This document shows, in pieces, positions 25,959-35,300 of a DNA stretch of 64,000 nt. How positions within the stretch are numbered: position 1 is the first letter of the stretch; every line of letters begins with the position of its first letter. The DNA is taken from assembly GCA_023151115.1 (NCBI GenBank), contig JAKLJP010000027.1:1-64000 (forward strand), written 5' to 3'. The notes under the pieces were generated by a model. It searched no databases. It was given only the letters and a program-made list of their open reading frames with translations, and had not been told where the DNA came from. The DNA is from Anaerolineae bacterium. GTDB lineage: Bacteria; Chloroflexota; Anaerolineae; 4572-78; J111. The translations under genes were made by a program, and so were the position numbers.

Positions 25959-26033
25959 AGGGTAGCAGGGTAGCAGGGTAGCAGGGTAACGGAAAGACTC
26001 TGTTACTTTGCTACTTTGCAACCCTGCTACTTT
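25959..26033. repeat. GTAGCAGG tandem repeat pair, inverted
   Basis: Three to four GTAGCAGG units (about 25961-25989) face a diverged complement (GTTACTTTGCTACTTTGC and CCCTGCTAC, 26001-26030). The GT39 stop codon TAG (26027-26029) is inside this repeat. Confidence 0.8.
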
Positions 26034-28096
26034 GCCTCGATAATCTGATGATACTTCTCCACCGCCTCGGTCCACTGACCGGCAGCCACCAAAGCGGCGG
26101 CTTCGTCGGCAGCAGGACTATGCCACTTGGGATTGTAAATAACCGCCTGGCGATAAGCTTTCGCCGCCGCTTCGAGATTGCCCACAGTTTCTTGTGTTTC
26201 GGCCAAAGCCAGCAGACCGCTAACCCAGCCCGGAAAGCTGTCTACCGCGGTTTGGTAGGGTTCAATTGCCTCATGAAGCCGGCCCGCTGCCACCAATGCA
26301 TCACCCCAGGCGCGTAAGGCAGCCGCTCTAGCCGTGCGCGGGTCGGGGTTGAGCACACCTCGCGCTTCCATCTCGGCGGCCCAGGGATAAGCGGCGTCCA
26401 CGGCCTGACGGGCCAAATCGAGCGTTGCTTCGGCCAAAATGGCCGGCTCGTAAATAGCAAGCTGCGGCTCCGAAACGACGACCCCGCCGGGAAAAACAAG
26501 CTGCTTCACGGCGGGCGATTCAGCCGGTTTAAAGCGGTTGACTGCCCAGACCCGCCCGCCGCTGCTCCGTAGGGTTTCGGCGCGGCCTTCAATATTAGTC
26601 AGCAATGCCGCTGGTGTCAAAAGTTGGGCCTGCCCGCGATAGTAGTAATCAATAAAACGGCCCTCGTCCCACAGTGGGCCGATCAAAATCAGGTCATTAG
26701 GGCTGGCATGCTCGTCCAGATAAGCCGCCGCGCCGCGCCAATCAGGCTTGGTTTGACTGTAAATGCCAAGCGTTGCAATAAAGGAGAGGGTGGCCAGCAG
26801 CCAGAGGAAGTACAGGAGGCTGGAGGCTGGAAGGCTGGAAGGCTGGAAGGCTGGAGGGTTGGAGGGTGAGGGAGTTGAAAGAGGGAAGGGTGAAGGGGTT
26901 AGATTAGATTGTTGTTCAAGTTTTGCTACACTTTGCAGCTCACGTTTTGCGGCCATTCGCTCATTCGCCATTCGCCCCTTCACCCATTCGCTGATTCTGA
27001 CAACAGCATAGCCTATCACCGACAAATAGACCGGCAGCACAAAGGCGTAGCGAAATTGCAAAGCGCGGGGGTCGCCCAACACAATCGGCAGGGCGACCGG
27101 CAGGGCCAGCCAGAGGGCGGCAAACACGGCAACCGGCCAGGCGCAGCGAGCCAACAAAATGACACCGATAATAAACAGCGCCAAAAATCCCCAGGCGACC
27201 GGCTCCGGCAGCGGCCCTAGGGCCCGAACAACGCCCGGCACAAACGCCAGCGGCGAGCCAACGCCTCCTTCAATCGCGCCAACTGCCGCCCGTTTCTGCA
27301 AAATAGCAAACAGCACCGGCCACCAGGGGAGGTAGAGCAGGCAGGCAAGAATGAGGGAAGAAGCAAAACCAAAGAGATGGGGTACGTGGTACGTGGTGCG
27401 TGGTGCGTAAATCGTAAATCGTAAATCGTAAATCGTAAATAGCACAAGCCCGGTTTGGGCGGCTAAAATCAGGAAGCCAAAGTACATGGTGTAGAGGTTG
27501 GCTGTTGTCGCCAGGGCATAGGCCAGCCAGCGCGGCCACTGGCGGGGTCGAGCCAGGGCGCGGAAGAGCAGCCAGGTTGAGCAGGCTGAGAGAAACATAA
27601 ACAGGGCGTGCATGCGGGCTTCCTGACTGTATTTGATGGCGATGGGGGCGAGGGCCAGAAGGAGTGCGGCGATATGTGAAACGTGGTGCGTGGTGCGTGG
27701 TGCGTGGTGCGTGACACTTGACACTTGACCCCCGACTCCTGACCCCTGCCTCGCTAATTTGTAGGTTACGGCTACGGTGAGAACGCCGGCAATGACTGAC
27801 GGAAAGCGCCACAACCAATCGGAGGCGGGAGTGGGGACTGCGCCGGGGGGAACGGTCAGGCGGGTAAAGGCTCCGGCGATGAGGTAGTAGAGCGGGGGAT
27901 GGATGTCGTCTTTGGTCCACTCAATAAGGTCGGCGGGGGATTGGCTGGCGAAGATGGCGGTGAAGATTTCATCTTCCCACAGGTTTTCGGCGGAGAGGGC
28001 ATGTAGATTGAGGGCGAAGGCAAGGAGGAGAATGGTGAACAGTGAATTATGAATTAGGGGGGCTTTGGCTCTGAATTGTGAACGGTTTTTGGGCAT
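26027..28096 (-). CDS. Family-39 glycosyltransferase with C-terminal TPR and repeat-derived insertions
   Basis: 689 residues. GT39 landmarks: NLWEDEIFTAIFAS, DDIHPPLYYLIAG and APIAIKYSQEARMHAL. The membrane part has roughly ten helices; the soluble end has TPR-like repeats (AIEPYQTAVDSFPGWVSGLL and AAKAYRQAVIYNPKWHSPA). Four stretches of Pro/Ser/Thr/His-rich loop are encoded by tandem heptamers (26814-26900, 26952-26997, 27382-27440, 27681-27750), and the N-terminal IHNSLFTIL residues also read from 7-bp units. Likely uses the polyprenyl-sugar made by the adjacent GT2. Confidence 0.84.
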   Translation of the reverse strand: MPKNRSQFRAKAPLIHNSLFTILLLAFALNLHALSAENLWEDEIFTAIFASQSPADLIEWTKDDIHPPLYYLIAGAFTRLTVPPGAVPTPASDWLWRFPSVIAGVLTVAVTYKLARQGSGVGGQVSSVTHHAPRTTHHVSHIAALLLALAPIAIKYSQEARMHALFMFLSACSTWLLFRALARPRQWPRWLAYALATTANLYTMYFGFLILAAQTGLVLFTIYDLRFTIYAPRTTYHVPHLFGFASSLILACLLYLPWWPVLFAILQKRAAVGAIEGGVGSPLAFVPGVVRALGPLPEPVAWGFLALFIIGVILLARCAWPVAVFAALWLALPVALPIVLGDPRALQFRYAFVLPVYLSVIGYAVVRISEWVKGRMANERMAAKRELQSVAKLEQQSNLTPSPFPLSTPSPSNPPAFQPSSLPASSLLYFLWLLATLSFIATLGIYSQTKPDWRGAAAYLDEHASPNDLILIGPLWDEGRFIDYYYRGQAQLLTPAALLTNIEGRAETLRSSGGRVWAVNRFKPAESPAVKQLVFPGGVVVSEPQLAIYEPAILAEATLDLARQAVDAAYPWAAEMEARGVLNPDPRTARAAALRAWGDALVAAGRLHEAIEPYQTAVDSFPGWVSGLLALAETQETVGNLEAAAKAYRQAVIYNPKWHSPAADEAAALVAAGQWTEAVEKYHQIIEAK
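26814..26900. repeat. GGAAGGCT/GGAGGGTT repeat inside GT39 (second gene)
   Basis: About eight degenerate 8-bp units, in frame, encoding a Pro/Ser/Phe-rich loop before a membrane helix. Same family as 18227 and 36610. Confidence 0.85.
26952..26997. repeat. ATTCGCC heptamers inside GT39 (second gene)
   Basis: CCATTCGCTCATTCGCCATTCG and a further copy, in frame, giving the RMANERMAAK peptide. The same heptamer is at 37931-37966. Confidence 0.8.
27382..27440. repeat. CGTGGTG and AATCGTA heptamers inside GT39 (second gene)
   Basis: Three to four CGTGGTA/CGTGGTG units pass directly into five AATCGTA units, all in frame, encoding the IYDLRFT and APRTTYH peptides. Confidence 0.9.
27681..27750. repeat. 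CGTGGTG, GACACTT and CCTGACC heptamers inside GT39 (second gene)
   Basis: Four CGTGGTG units, two GACACTT units and CCTGACC units follow one another, in frame, just before the conserved segment with YSQEAR. This is the same loop that carries repeats in the first GT39 gene. Confidence 0.88.
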
Positions 28097-28293
28097 CGAA
28101 GGTCACAAAGGAAAAAACAGAGAGATTTGTTCCCTATTTTGGGCGTCAAGCGAAATTTTGTCCAATTGAGATAGTCCATCCGGCCATTGGCCCTTTTGGT
28201 TTGTGGCAAGATGAGGCCGATTTGGAGACTCTGGTGAGTGAGATCTATGCCAATCATCAAAATCAAGGGATTAAAGCCGGGATTGAGTGGTGA
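28078..28293 (+). CDS. Possible VapB-like antitoxin or its remnant
   Basis: 71 residues ending GPFGLWQDEADLETLVSEIY, a tail that resembles small antitoxins found beside PIN-domain toxins. It overlaps the start of the broken vapC by the GTGA arrangement typical of toxin-antitoxin pairs. The N-terminus overlaps the divergent GT39 start and has no clear ribosome-binding site, so the true start may be internal or lost. Confidence 0.42.
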   Translation: MNGFWASKVTKEKTERFVPYFGRQAKFCPIEIVHPAIGPFGLWQDEADLETLVSEIYANHQNQGIKAGIEW

Positions 28294-28636
28294 AAATTTT
28301 AGACAGTGAGCATTGTGTGGCTTTGCTGCGGGGTCGCTTGCGCTTGCCAGCTTGGATTTCGCCCGACGAGGAATTAGCCATAACTGCCACCAGCGTCGGT
28401 GAATGGGCGCATGGCGCTCATAAATCCGCTCAGCCTTCCCGAAATCTGGCCCGGCTCGATGTATTCTTGTTGGCCTCTTGAAAGCTTCATTAGGGCAGGC
28501 TGGAATGCGCTTGAGCGATTTGGATTTACAAATTGCCAGTGTTGCCCTTGAATATAGTGCATCTTTATTGGCACACAACCAACGACACTTTGAGCGTGTT
28601 CCTGGCTTGCTCATTGAGGATTGGCTGGCTGGGTAA
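28287..28636 (+). pseudogene. vapC-like PIN-domain toxin, frameshifted with internal deletion
   Basis: The first frame (28287-28481) reads a PIN N-terminus: LDSEHCVALLRGR with the first acidic residue, then ELAITATSVGEWAHGA, ending in a stop after LARLDVFLLAS. The homologous C-terminus continues in another frame from about 28477 (LLKASLGQAGMRLSDLDLQI, LLAHNQRHFERVPGLLIEDW) to the TAA at 28634. About 15 residues expected between the two parts are missing. The toxin is therefore inactive. Confidence 0.75.
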
Positions 28637-28641
28637 AATAA

Positions 28642-31600
28642 TCAATACACCGCCGGCCTGGCCAATCCCCAATCCTCACTCTGGCCGACTTTATCAATGA
28701 GGGGGCGGTCGTTGCGGCCGTCAACGGCCATGACCCGGATTTGCCAGTCGCCGATGGCGTCGCTGCGGTAGTAGATTTCCCGGCCGTCGCTGCTGAAAAT
28801 GGGGGTGGTGTCGGTGCCGGAGCGCCTGGTCAGTTGTTCGATGAGGCCATCGGCCACGTTGAGCCGGTAGATTTCCCAATCGGCGGTGCGGAAGCGAGAG
28901 GTAAAAACGATATGCTCGCCGGTGGAAGACCAACTGGGGTAGCTGTCGGTGCTATCGGTGGTCAGCAGTTTGCCGCCAAAGCCGTCGAAACCCACTTTCC
29001 AGAGGCCACATTCGGGATTGCAGGCTTTGATAACCAGTTCTTGGCTATTGGGACTCCAGGTGGGCTGTTCGCCGGAAAAACGGCTGATTTCCTGGCTGTC
29101 ACGGGTATCGAGGACGACAATTTGGTGGGTTTGGTCGGGTGGGCCGATTTCTACCGCCAGTTTGATGCCATCGGGCGCCCAATCCATATTGCGAATATGT
29201 TCGCTTGAGAAAAACTGGTCAATAATGCCCGTTGCCGGTTCCAGCATATAAATGCCGCTGCCTTTGGCATAGATGCCGCCCAACTCACTCAGCTTCGGTT
29301 CCCCATAAAAAGCGATTCTGCGGCCATCGGGTGACCAGGCTGGGGCCGCGGCCAACGGATGCAGTTTTTCATTAATGACCTTGCTACTGGAGCCAACCAG
29401 TCCCAAATCGTGCTGCTGGCCGAAGCTCTGGACATAAACAATCAAGGCCGGCCTGGGCGTTGGTGTCGCGGTTGGAACAGGCGTCGCGGTAGCGGTCGGG
29501 GTGCTGGTGGGAAATTGGGAGGTTTCCGGTAAGGCGGCGGGAACAGGGGTGGTGGGTGAAGGTGAAGGGGTGGCCGTAGGCGGCGGTGGGGTTGAGGTGG
29601 GCGTGAGGGTAGGAGTGGGCGAAGGAGTCTGAGTGGGGGTTGAGGTTGAGGTGGGTGAGGGTGTCGGCGTGGAGGTACTGGTTGGGGTGGCGATAATTTC
29701 GGCTAACAGCGGATTAATCACTCCCTGGGCAATGGCCCGGTCATAGAGGGCCGGGTCTTGCATAACGGCTCGCTCAACTTGGGTGCGCTGTTTGGCGTCC
29801 AAACTCAGCGCCGTCTCGAAATCGGCCAGAGCCTGATCCAACTCGTTCAGGGCGGCATAGGCTTCGCCCCGGTCAAAATAGATGCCCGGGTGGCGGTCGT
29901 TGAGGCTGAGGGCAAAATCATAGGTTGTTACCGCCTGTTGGTATTGGCCCCGTGCGTACAGATTTCGTCCGGCCAGCCACTGCTCAATGCTGGCCCGCAA
30001 GTTTACCGAGCGGGGGTCATCCATTTTTTCCAGGGGTTGGAGCATGGCTTGCAGCAAAAGATTATCGCGCTCGGTATTTTCCAGGTTAGTATATAAATTT
30101 TGGATGACCGTCACCAACTGCGGCCCCACCTCCTGAGGACTGGCCGAAGTGAACAACGCCGGTCGTTCTTCCGGGGTGAGTTCGTTGTAAAATAACTGCC
30201 GGGCTTGAACTTCAAAACCGGGTAAATCAAATAACCCGGCCAGACTGGTGATGCGGATGTCGGGATCGGTGGTGTTTCTAAAATCGTCTATAAAAGTTTG
30301 GGCGCGGTCTTCCTGGCTGCGCCAGAACAGGGCAAAGCCGACGACTCCGATCAATAAAATGGTCAGAACGGTGGAGATAATTGCCAGTCGACGGGTCCAA
30401 TCTACCGGCGTATTGGCCTCGACCCAGTTCAAATTGAAAACGTGGCGGTAAATTTCGTTGCGGAGTTTGAGCAGGCCATTCTCCACCCGTACCAGGCCAA
30501 ACAGCTTCAACTGGTTTTGGGCCACCGAGCGTTCATTTTCGGCCACCTTCTTGCCGCTGTAAATCTGGCGGTATAGGGTTAGCAACTCGCGGCGCTGGGG
30601 ACTGGTTTGGACGCTATCCTGGATAAATTGCAGGTTTGACTCTTTGCGGGCCGCTTCCGACAGAAAAAGCTGCTCAACCAACTCATCTACACTGGACTCG
30701 TTGACCGGGCCATTGCCACTCAATTCGGCGGCGGCCAGACAGAGCTTCTGGGTCAGGTAAGGATGCCCGTTGGTCCAATAATAAATACGGTTGAAGATGG
30801 CTTCGCCTTGATCAGAGTAGATGTCTTTTAAGCCTTGTTGCAGGGCGCGGGTGTGGTCGCGGCTAAAATCATCCAGGTCAATGGCCTGGCCGATGTTGAA
30901 GGGGGCGCGGGCGCGATCTTTTATCAAATCGGAAGGTGTAGCTACCCCAAACAACACAAAGGTCAGGCGCTTGAAGGCGGGGTCTTCGGCGCGGGCATTG
31001 TACATAGCCCGGATAGCCGCAAAAAAATCATCCGAGAAGGGCAGGCGGAGGGTGGTGTCAATCTCGTCAATAAAAATGACTACCTGCTCTTCGATTTCGG
31101 TTAGCACTACATCGCGCAAAAAGTTGGTAAATGCTCTGACCGGACCCAGGCCGGCGTGGTGTAGCCACCAGGCGTCCAGATCAACGGACAAGCCAAAACT
31201 CTCCTTCAAATCGGTCAGCAAATTGAGATACCACTGATCCACCGTTACCAAACCGATTTTGGTCAGGTCAACCAGGGCGGTGCGGACGCCTTGCTGCTGC
31301 AAATGGCGGGCCGCCCGAATCATCAGCGATGATTTGCCCATTTGCCGGGGGGTCAGGACATAACAAAAGCGGCCGGCCAGGGCCAAATCCAGCAGCTCGT
31401 CGTCGGCCGGGCGCTTGACATAAGATGGCGAGTCGGAGCGGACGGTCCCGCCAACGACAAAGAAATCAGAGGCGTCTACATCAATAGGTAAATTGGCTTT
31501 GATCCAATCCAGGTTAAAAACGCGCCGGTAAATTTCACAGCGAATCTGCAGCCGGCCTTCTGCGGAGCGAACCAGGCCGGTCAATTTGAGCTGATTATGC

Positions 31601-32616
31601 ACCGGCGAGCGTTCATCCTCGTCAACGATTTCGCCTTCGTAAACCCGGCGGTATAAACTGAGTAGGTGACGCTTGAGCGGATGTTCGCGCAGGCTGTCCT
31701 GCACAAATTGTAAATTGGTTTCTTTACGGGCTTCTTCTGACAAAAAAAGGGTTTCAATCAACCCGTCAATCTGCTCGGCGGTCCAGGTTTTATCCTCCGC
31801 TTGAGCAATCGCCTGGCACAGTTTCTGGGTCAGGTAAGGGTGGCCGCCCGTCCAGTGGTAGACGCGGCTGAAGATGGCTTCGCCCTGGCCGGGATAAATC
31901 GTTTCCAGCCGGTCTTGCAGCACGGTGGTGTTGGCCAGGGTAAAATCCCTGAGTTTGATGCCCTGGCCAATATTGAAAGGAGTGCGGCTGTGGTCTTTGA
32001 TTAAATCAGAAGGAGAGGCCACGCCAATCAAAATAAAATTCAGGCGGGCAAAGGCCGGGTCTTTGGCGCGGGCGTTATGGGTGGCCCGGATGGCCGTAAA
32101 AAAGTCGTCGGAGAAGGGCAGGCGGAGGGTGGTGTCAATCTCGTCAATAAAGATGACCACCTGCTCTTCGATTTCGGTCAGCACCACGTCGCGCAAAAAG
32201 TTGGTAAAACGCCGGACATAGCCCAGCGCGGCCCGTTCCTGCCACCAAGTTTCCGGCTCTACCGATAACTCCAACTGGTCGGCCAGTTCGGTCAGTAAAT
32301 CCAGATACCAGGTCTCGGCCACCGCGCTGGACCCCATTTCAGTCAGATCAATGATGGCCGTGTGGACGCCTTCGGTGCGCAAGCGCCGGGCAGTGCGGAT
32401 CATCAGGCTGGATTTGCCCATCTGCCGGGTGGTCAGAACAAAGCAAAAATTGCCCTTTAAAGCCAGATCAAACAGCTCATCATCCGCTTCGCGCTTGACA
32501 TAGGAAGGCACGCTGGGTGAGAGTGTCCCGCCGGCCACAAAAAAATCGGATTTGGAGCGCCGTCGGCTAAATTGGGTCAGGGTCTGGCCGTCGCCGGCAT
32601 TGCCCAGTGTGGTCAT
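28642..32616 (-). CDS. Tandem AAA_35 NTPase - TM - TPR - TolB-like propeller protein
   Basis: About 1,324 residues. Two AAA_35 (AAA-like) domains repeat in tandem (about 22-375 and 380-735), each with FF(V)GGT, PSYVKR, Walker A RQMGKSS and Walker B VVIFIDEIDTTLRLPFSDDF. A single membrane helix follows (LAIISTVLTILLIGVVGFAL, about 760-780), then TPR-like helices, a Pro/Thr-rich linker of about 90 residues, and a C-terminal PD40/TolB-type propeller (WSPDGRRIAFYG, WAPDGIKLAV, WSPNSQELVI, FSSDGREIYYRS). This suggests a cytoplasmic NTPase coupled to an external sensor. ATG 32616 (GAAGGG upstream) is preferred to TTG 32634. It lies downstream of the kinase-TIR-AAA_35 gene and shares its NTPase type. 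Confidence 0.85.
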   Translation of the reverse strand: MTTLGNAGDGQTLTQFSRRRSKSDFFVAGGTLSPSVPSYVKREADDELFDLALKGNFCFVLTTRQMGKSSLMIRTARRLRTEGVHTAIIDLTEMGSSAVAETWYLDLLTELADQLELSVEPETWWQERAALGYVRRFTNFLRDVVLTEIEEQVVIFIDEIDTTLRLPFSDDFFTAIRATHNARAKDPAFARLNFILIGVASPSDLIKDHSRTPFNIGQGIKLRDFTLANTTVLQDRLETIYPGQGEAIFSRVYHWTGGHPYLTQKLCQAIAQAEDKTWTAEQIDGLIETLFLSEEARKETNLQFVQDSLREHPLKRHLLSLYRRVYEGEIVDEDERSPVHNQLKLTGLVRSAEGRLQIRCEIYRRVFNLDWIKANLPIDVDASDFFVVGGTVRSDSPSYVKRPADDELLDLALAGRFCYVLTPRQMGKSSLMIRAARHLQQQGVRTALVDLTKIGLVTVDQWYLNLLTDLKESFGLSVDLDAWWLHHAGLGPVRAFTNFLRDVVLTEIEEQVVIFIDEIDTTLRLPFSDDFFAAIRAMYNARAEDPAFKRLTFVLFGVATPSDLIKDRARAPFNIGQAIDLDDFSRDHTRALQQGLKDIYSDQGEAIFNRIYYWTNGHPYLTQKLCLAAAELSGNGPVNESSVDELVEQLFLSEAARKESNLQFIQDSVQTSPQRRELLTLYRQIYSGKKVAENERSVAQNQLKLFGLVRVENGLLKLRNEIYRHVFNLNWVEANTPVDWTRRLAIISTVLTILLIGVVGFALFWRSQEDRAQTFIDDFRNTTDPDIRITSLAGLFDLPGFEVQARQLFYNELTPEERPALFTSASPQEVGPQLVTVIQNLYTNLENTERDNLLLQAMLQPLEKMDDPRSVNLRASIEQWLAGRNLYARGQYQQAVTTYDFALSLNDRHPGIYFDRGEAYAALNELDQALADFETALSLDAKQRTQVERAVMQDPALYDRAIAQGVINPLLAEIIATPTSTSTPTPSPTSTSTPTQTPSPTPTLTPTSTPPPPTATPSPSPTTPVPAALPETSQFPTSTPTATATPVPTATPTPRPALIVYVQSFGQQHDLGLVGSSSKVINEKLHPLAAAPAWSPDGRRIAFYGEPKLSELGGIYAKGSGIYMLEPATGIIDQFFSSEHIRNMDWAPDGIKLAVEIGPPDQTHQIVVLDTRDSQEISRFSGEQPTWSPNSQELVIKACNPECGLWKVGFDGFGGKLLTTDSTDSYPSWSSTGEHIVFTSRFRTADWEIYRLNVADGLIEQLTRRSGTDTTPIFSSDGREIYYRSDAIGDWQIRVMAVDGRNDRPLIDKVGQSEDWGLARPAVY

Positions 32617-32635
32617 GCACCCTTCGACTTTCAAG

Positions 32636-32733
32636 TAATTGTGAATTGTGAACTATGAATTGTGAATTGTGAATGAAAGAGTTCTTCTCAAACCGTTAAC
32701 CATTTACAATTGACAATTCACCATTCACAATTA
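32636..32733. repeat. GTGAATT heptamer repeat pair, inverted
   Basis: Five GTGAATT/GTGAACT/ATGAATT units (32640-32673) face CAATTGACAATTCACC and a last CATTCACAATTAG (32705-32735). The stop of the kinase-TIR gene lies at its right edge, between the two AAA_35 genes. Confidence 0.85.
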
Positions 32734-35163
32734 GAAAAGTTTTTCCCCAAAGTACAGGCGATACAGATCGCAGCGGCAGGTGTAGGCATCGCCGCTGCCT
32801 TTGATTAAGCCGGCCTGCAGCAGTCGAAAGAGCGATTTCTCGTCGGGACAGCACTTGGTCAGGATAATCTCTTTCAGCGCGTTTTTGAGTTCCGGCTTGT
32901 CGTAAATAGTCCAATATTGATGGCGCAAATGGTCGCCAAAGGGTCCCTCATCGGTTGGGGCTTGCTGGCGCAGGTCGGCCCAGGTTATGCCCTCAGTCAC
33001 AAGCTTGTAGAAGGCCAGGCGGGTCAGGAAAGGATGACCGTTCAGCAGGGCCAGCAGCGCCGGTATATCGCGCTCGGCCATCGGCGAGCCGTGCCGGGTG
33101 TTGAGGTCGCGCACCTGGTTTTCGTCAAAATCGGTCAGACCGAGGTGCAACCCTACGTTAAAAGGCGACTGGTGAATGTCGTCAATCAGCAGATACGGCT
33201 CGGTGGAGATGACCAGGACCAGATTGAGAATCTCCCATTCTTCGTGAGAGGCGCGGCGATTGTGCCAGGAGCGCAGCAGGCCAAAAAAGTCCTGGTAGAA
33301 ATCGGTGCGTAATAAGCTGTCGGCTTCGTCCATGGCCAGGACAATTGGCTCCTCAAAAGCCGGCAGCACTGATTGTTCCATAAAACGGGTCAGCTTTTTA
33401 AAGGGGCTGCGCGAGCCTTCCCAGGCTTCCTCAACCGCCGCTTCGTCCAGGTCAAGTTCGTCGCAGATGGATTGGGCCAGTTCGCGCAGAAATGGTTCCG
33501 GCGCGGCCAGTTGGCTGCTGCCAAAACTTTGAAAATCAAGAAAGACAACATTAGCTTGCTGCTGCCGGGCATAATGAATCCCGCGCATCAACAGCGAGGT
33601 TTTGCCGCTTTGCCGGGGGGCGCGAATGGTGACGGTGCTGCCCCAACTGACCATCTGCTCTTTCAACTCTGCGTCTACAGCCCGCTCTACATAGAATTTA
33701 TCGCGCAGTTTGACTGCTCCGCCGGGAACGGCTAACTTCTGCAAAAAACGCGGGTCGAAAGCCGGCAGCGGCGGCTGAGAGGTTTCATCGCCGGCGACCA
33801 GCCGCCCGTCTTCGGACAAAACGCTGGTTTCTTTGGTGATTCGACCGGCTGGGGGAGGGGGACTGGGCGGAAACCGTCCGGCAATCGCGCTCAGAATTTC
33901 TTCGACCAGGCGGGCATTGTCGGCTTCACTTTGCCAATCTACGTAGTGCAGCGGCTCCAGAAAGGTCGGAATGGCGTAGGGCAGCAGCTCTTCACGGGCA
34001 ATCCGCACCGATAGCAGGTGAGGCTTCTCGTGCAGCATGTAATAATCGTAAGCCTGGCTCACTTCAATCTGGATCATTTCGCTTTCGGCTGCGGCTTTGG
34101 AGAGGAGAACGATAAAAAAATCGCTGGCTTTGATTTGCCGATCAACTTGTTCTACCCAGGTTTCCCCGGTAGGGGAGATGGGGTCAATAAAAACCCGGTG
34201 CCCGCGAGCCGTGAGCATTTCGTACAGGTGAGCGGCAATGCTTTCGTCTGGTTCGGCGTGTGGCTTGTAGCAAATAAAGAGGCTGGCCGGTTCAGCGTCG
34301 GCCGGCGGGATGGATTGGGGCGAGTCGAGGGCTTCCAGGGCGGTTAGCATTTCCTGGGCCGAGGGATAGCGCCAGGCCGGGTCTTTGGCCATGGCTTTTT
34401 GAATAATCTGCTCCACACTTTCGGGGATATTGGGGTTGACGCTGCGCGGTGGGGACGGCTGGTCGTTGATGTGTTTGAACATGATGCTCATCGAAGTATC
34501 ACCGCTAAAAGGCAGGTGCCCGGTGGTTAACTCGTACAGCATCACCCCTAAGGAATAGACATCGGTTCGGGCGTCAATCTTCCAGCGGCCCGTGCCTTGT
34601 TCGGGCGACATGTAGTGCGGCGTCCCCAAAATATCACTGGTACTGGTCAGGCGTTCGCCGCTGACAAATTTGGAAATGCCAAAATCGGTCAGAATGGGCT
34701 GTCCTTCACGGTTGAGCATCACATTATCAGGTTTGAGATCGCAGTGAATAACGCCCTGGTTGTGGGCATAGGCCACCGCTTCGGTAATAGAGCGGATAAG
34801 CCGGAGGGCTTCGCTCATCGGCAAGCGGCCTCCCTGAGCGTCAATACTCACCAGGCGATGGGCCAGGCTTTCACCCTGTACAAACTCCATGACCATGTAA
34901 AAAATGTCATGCTTGGCGTCTACGTCAAAATCGTACACCTGGACAATGCCCGGATGGCGCAGGGCCGCCACCACCCTGGCCTCGCGTCGAAATCGGTCTA
35001 CGACCGTTGAGTCGCTCACCCGGTACAAGTGAATGAGCTTAAGGGCAACATCGCGTTCCAGGATGGGATGGCGGGCTTTGTAAATCTGGCCCATCCCACC
35101 TTCACCCAGTAATTCTTGCAGGACGTACTTTCCGATTTGTTGGCCAATCAGGTTGTTCTTCAT
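32731..35163 (-). CDS. Ser/Thr kinase - TIR - AAA_35 NTPase fusion
   Basis: 810 residues with three enzymatic modules. Kinase 13-280: Gly loop LGEGGMGQIY, Lys42, HCDLKPDN (140-147), DFG (160-162), APE-type MSPEQ. TIR domain 293-430: LFICYKPHAEPDESIA, FFIVLLSKAAAESEMIQIEV with the putative catalytic Glu367, and LHYVDW. After a Pro-rich linker, AAA_35 domain 480-810: Walker A RQSGKTSL (517-524) and Walker B IVLAMDEADSLL. The catalytic loop has Cys in place of the usual Arg before Asp. TIR domains of this kind cleave NAD or make signal nucleotides; AAA_35 may act as switch. No membrane helix. Candidate conflict/immune protein (inference). Confidence 0.88.
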   Translation of the reverse strand: MKNNLIGQQIGKYVLQELLGEGGMGQIYKARHPILERDVALKLIHLYRVSDSTVVDRFRREARVVAALRHPGIVQVYDFDVDAKHDIFYMVMEFVQGESLAHRLVSIDAQGGRLPMSEALRLIRSITEAVAYAHNQGVIHCDLKPDNVMLNREGQPILTDFGISKFVSGERLTSTSDILGTPHYMSPEQGTGRWKIDARTDVYSLGVMLYELTTGHLPFSGDTSMSIMFKHINDQPSPPRSVNPNIPESVEQIIQKAMAKDPAWRYPSAQEMLTALEALDSPQSIPPADAEPASLFICYKPHAEPDESIAAHLYEMLTARGHRVFIDPISPTGETWVEQVDRQIKASDFFIVLLSKAAAESEMIQIEVSQAYDYYMLHEKPHLLSVRIAREELLPYAIPTFLEPLHYVDWQSEADNARLVEEILSAIAGRFPPSPPPPAGRITKETSVLSEDGRLVAGDETSQPPLPAFDPRFLQKLAVPGGAVKLRDKFYVERAVDAELKEQMVSWGSTVTIRAPRQSGKTSLLMRGIHYARQQQANVVFLDFQSFGSSQLAAPEPFLRELAQSICDELDLDEAAVEEAWEGSRSPFKKLTRFMEQSVLPAFEEPIVLAMDEADSLLRTDFYQDFFGLLRSWHNRRASHEEWEILNLVLVISTEPYLLIDDIHQSPFNVGLHLGLTDFDENQVRDLNTRHGSPMAERDIPALLALLNGHPFLTRLAFYKLVTEGITWADLRQQAPTDEGPFGDHLRHQYWTIYDKPELKNALKEIILTKCCPDEKSLFRLLQAGLIKGSGDAYTCRCDLYRLYFGEKLF

Positions 35164-35300
35164 GATTAAACGTCGCTATTCAAGCCGCCAAGTGCGATGC
35201 ACCGGAGCCGTTACCTTTATTTTTTAAACTTTCTAACGATTTCAAACTATTTTAACACATCTATGCGTTGCTCACAATCAGGCCATTAGGCCCAAAAAGG

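Noticed and set aside
27382..27440. Regular short repeats that might be a CRISPR array
   Set aside because: Units are 7 bp without spacers, lie inside an open GT39 gene, and no cas genes are present.
28054..28614. Minus-strand 186-codon frame opposite the vapC remnant
   Set aside because: The plus strand shows clear PIN-domain homology in two frames; the minus frame has no recognisable motif.
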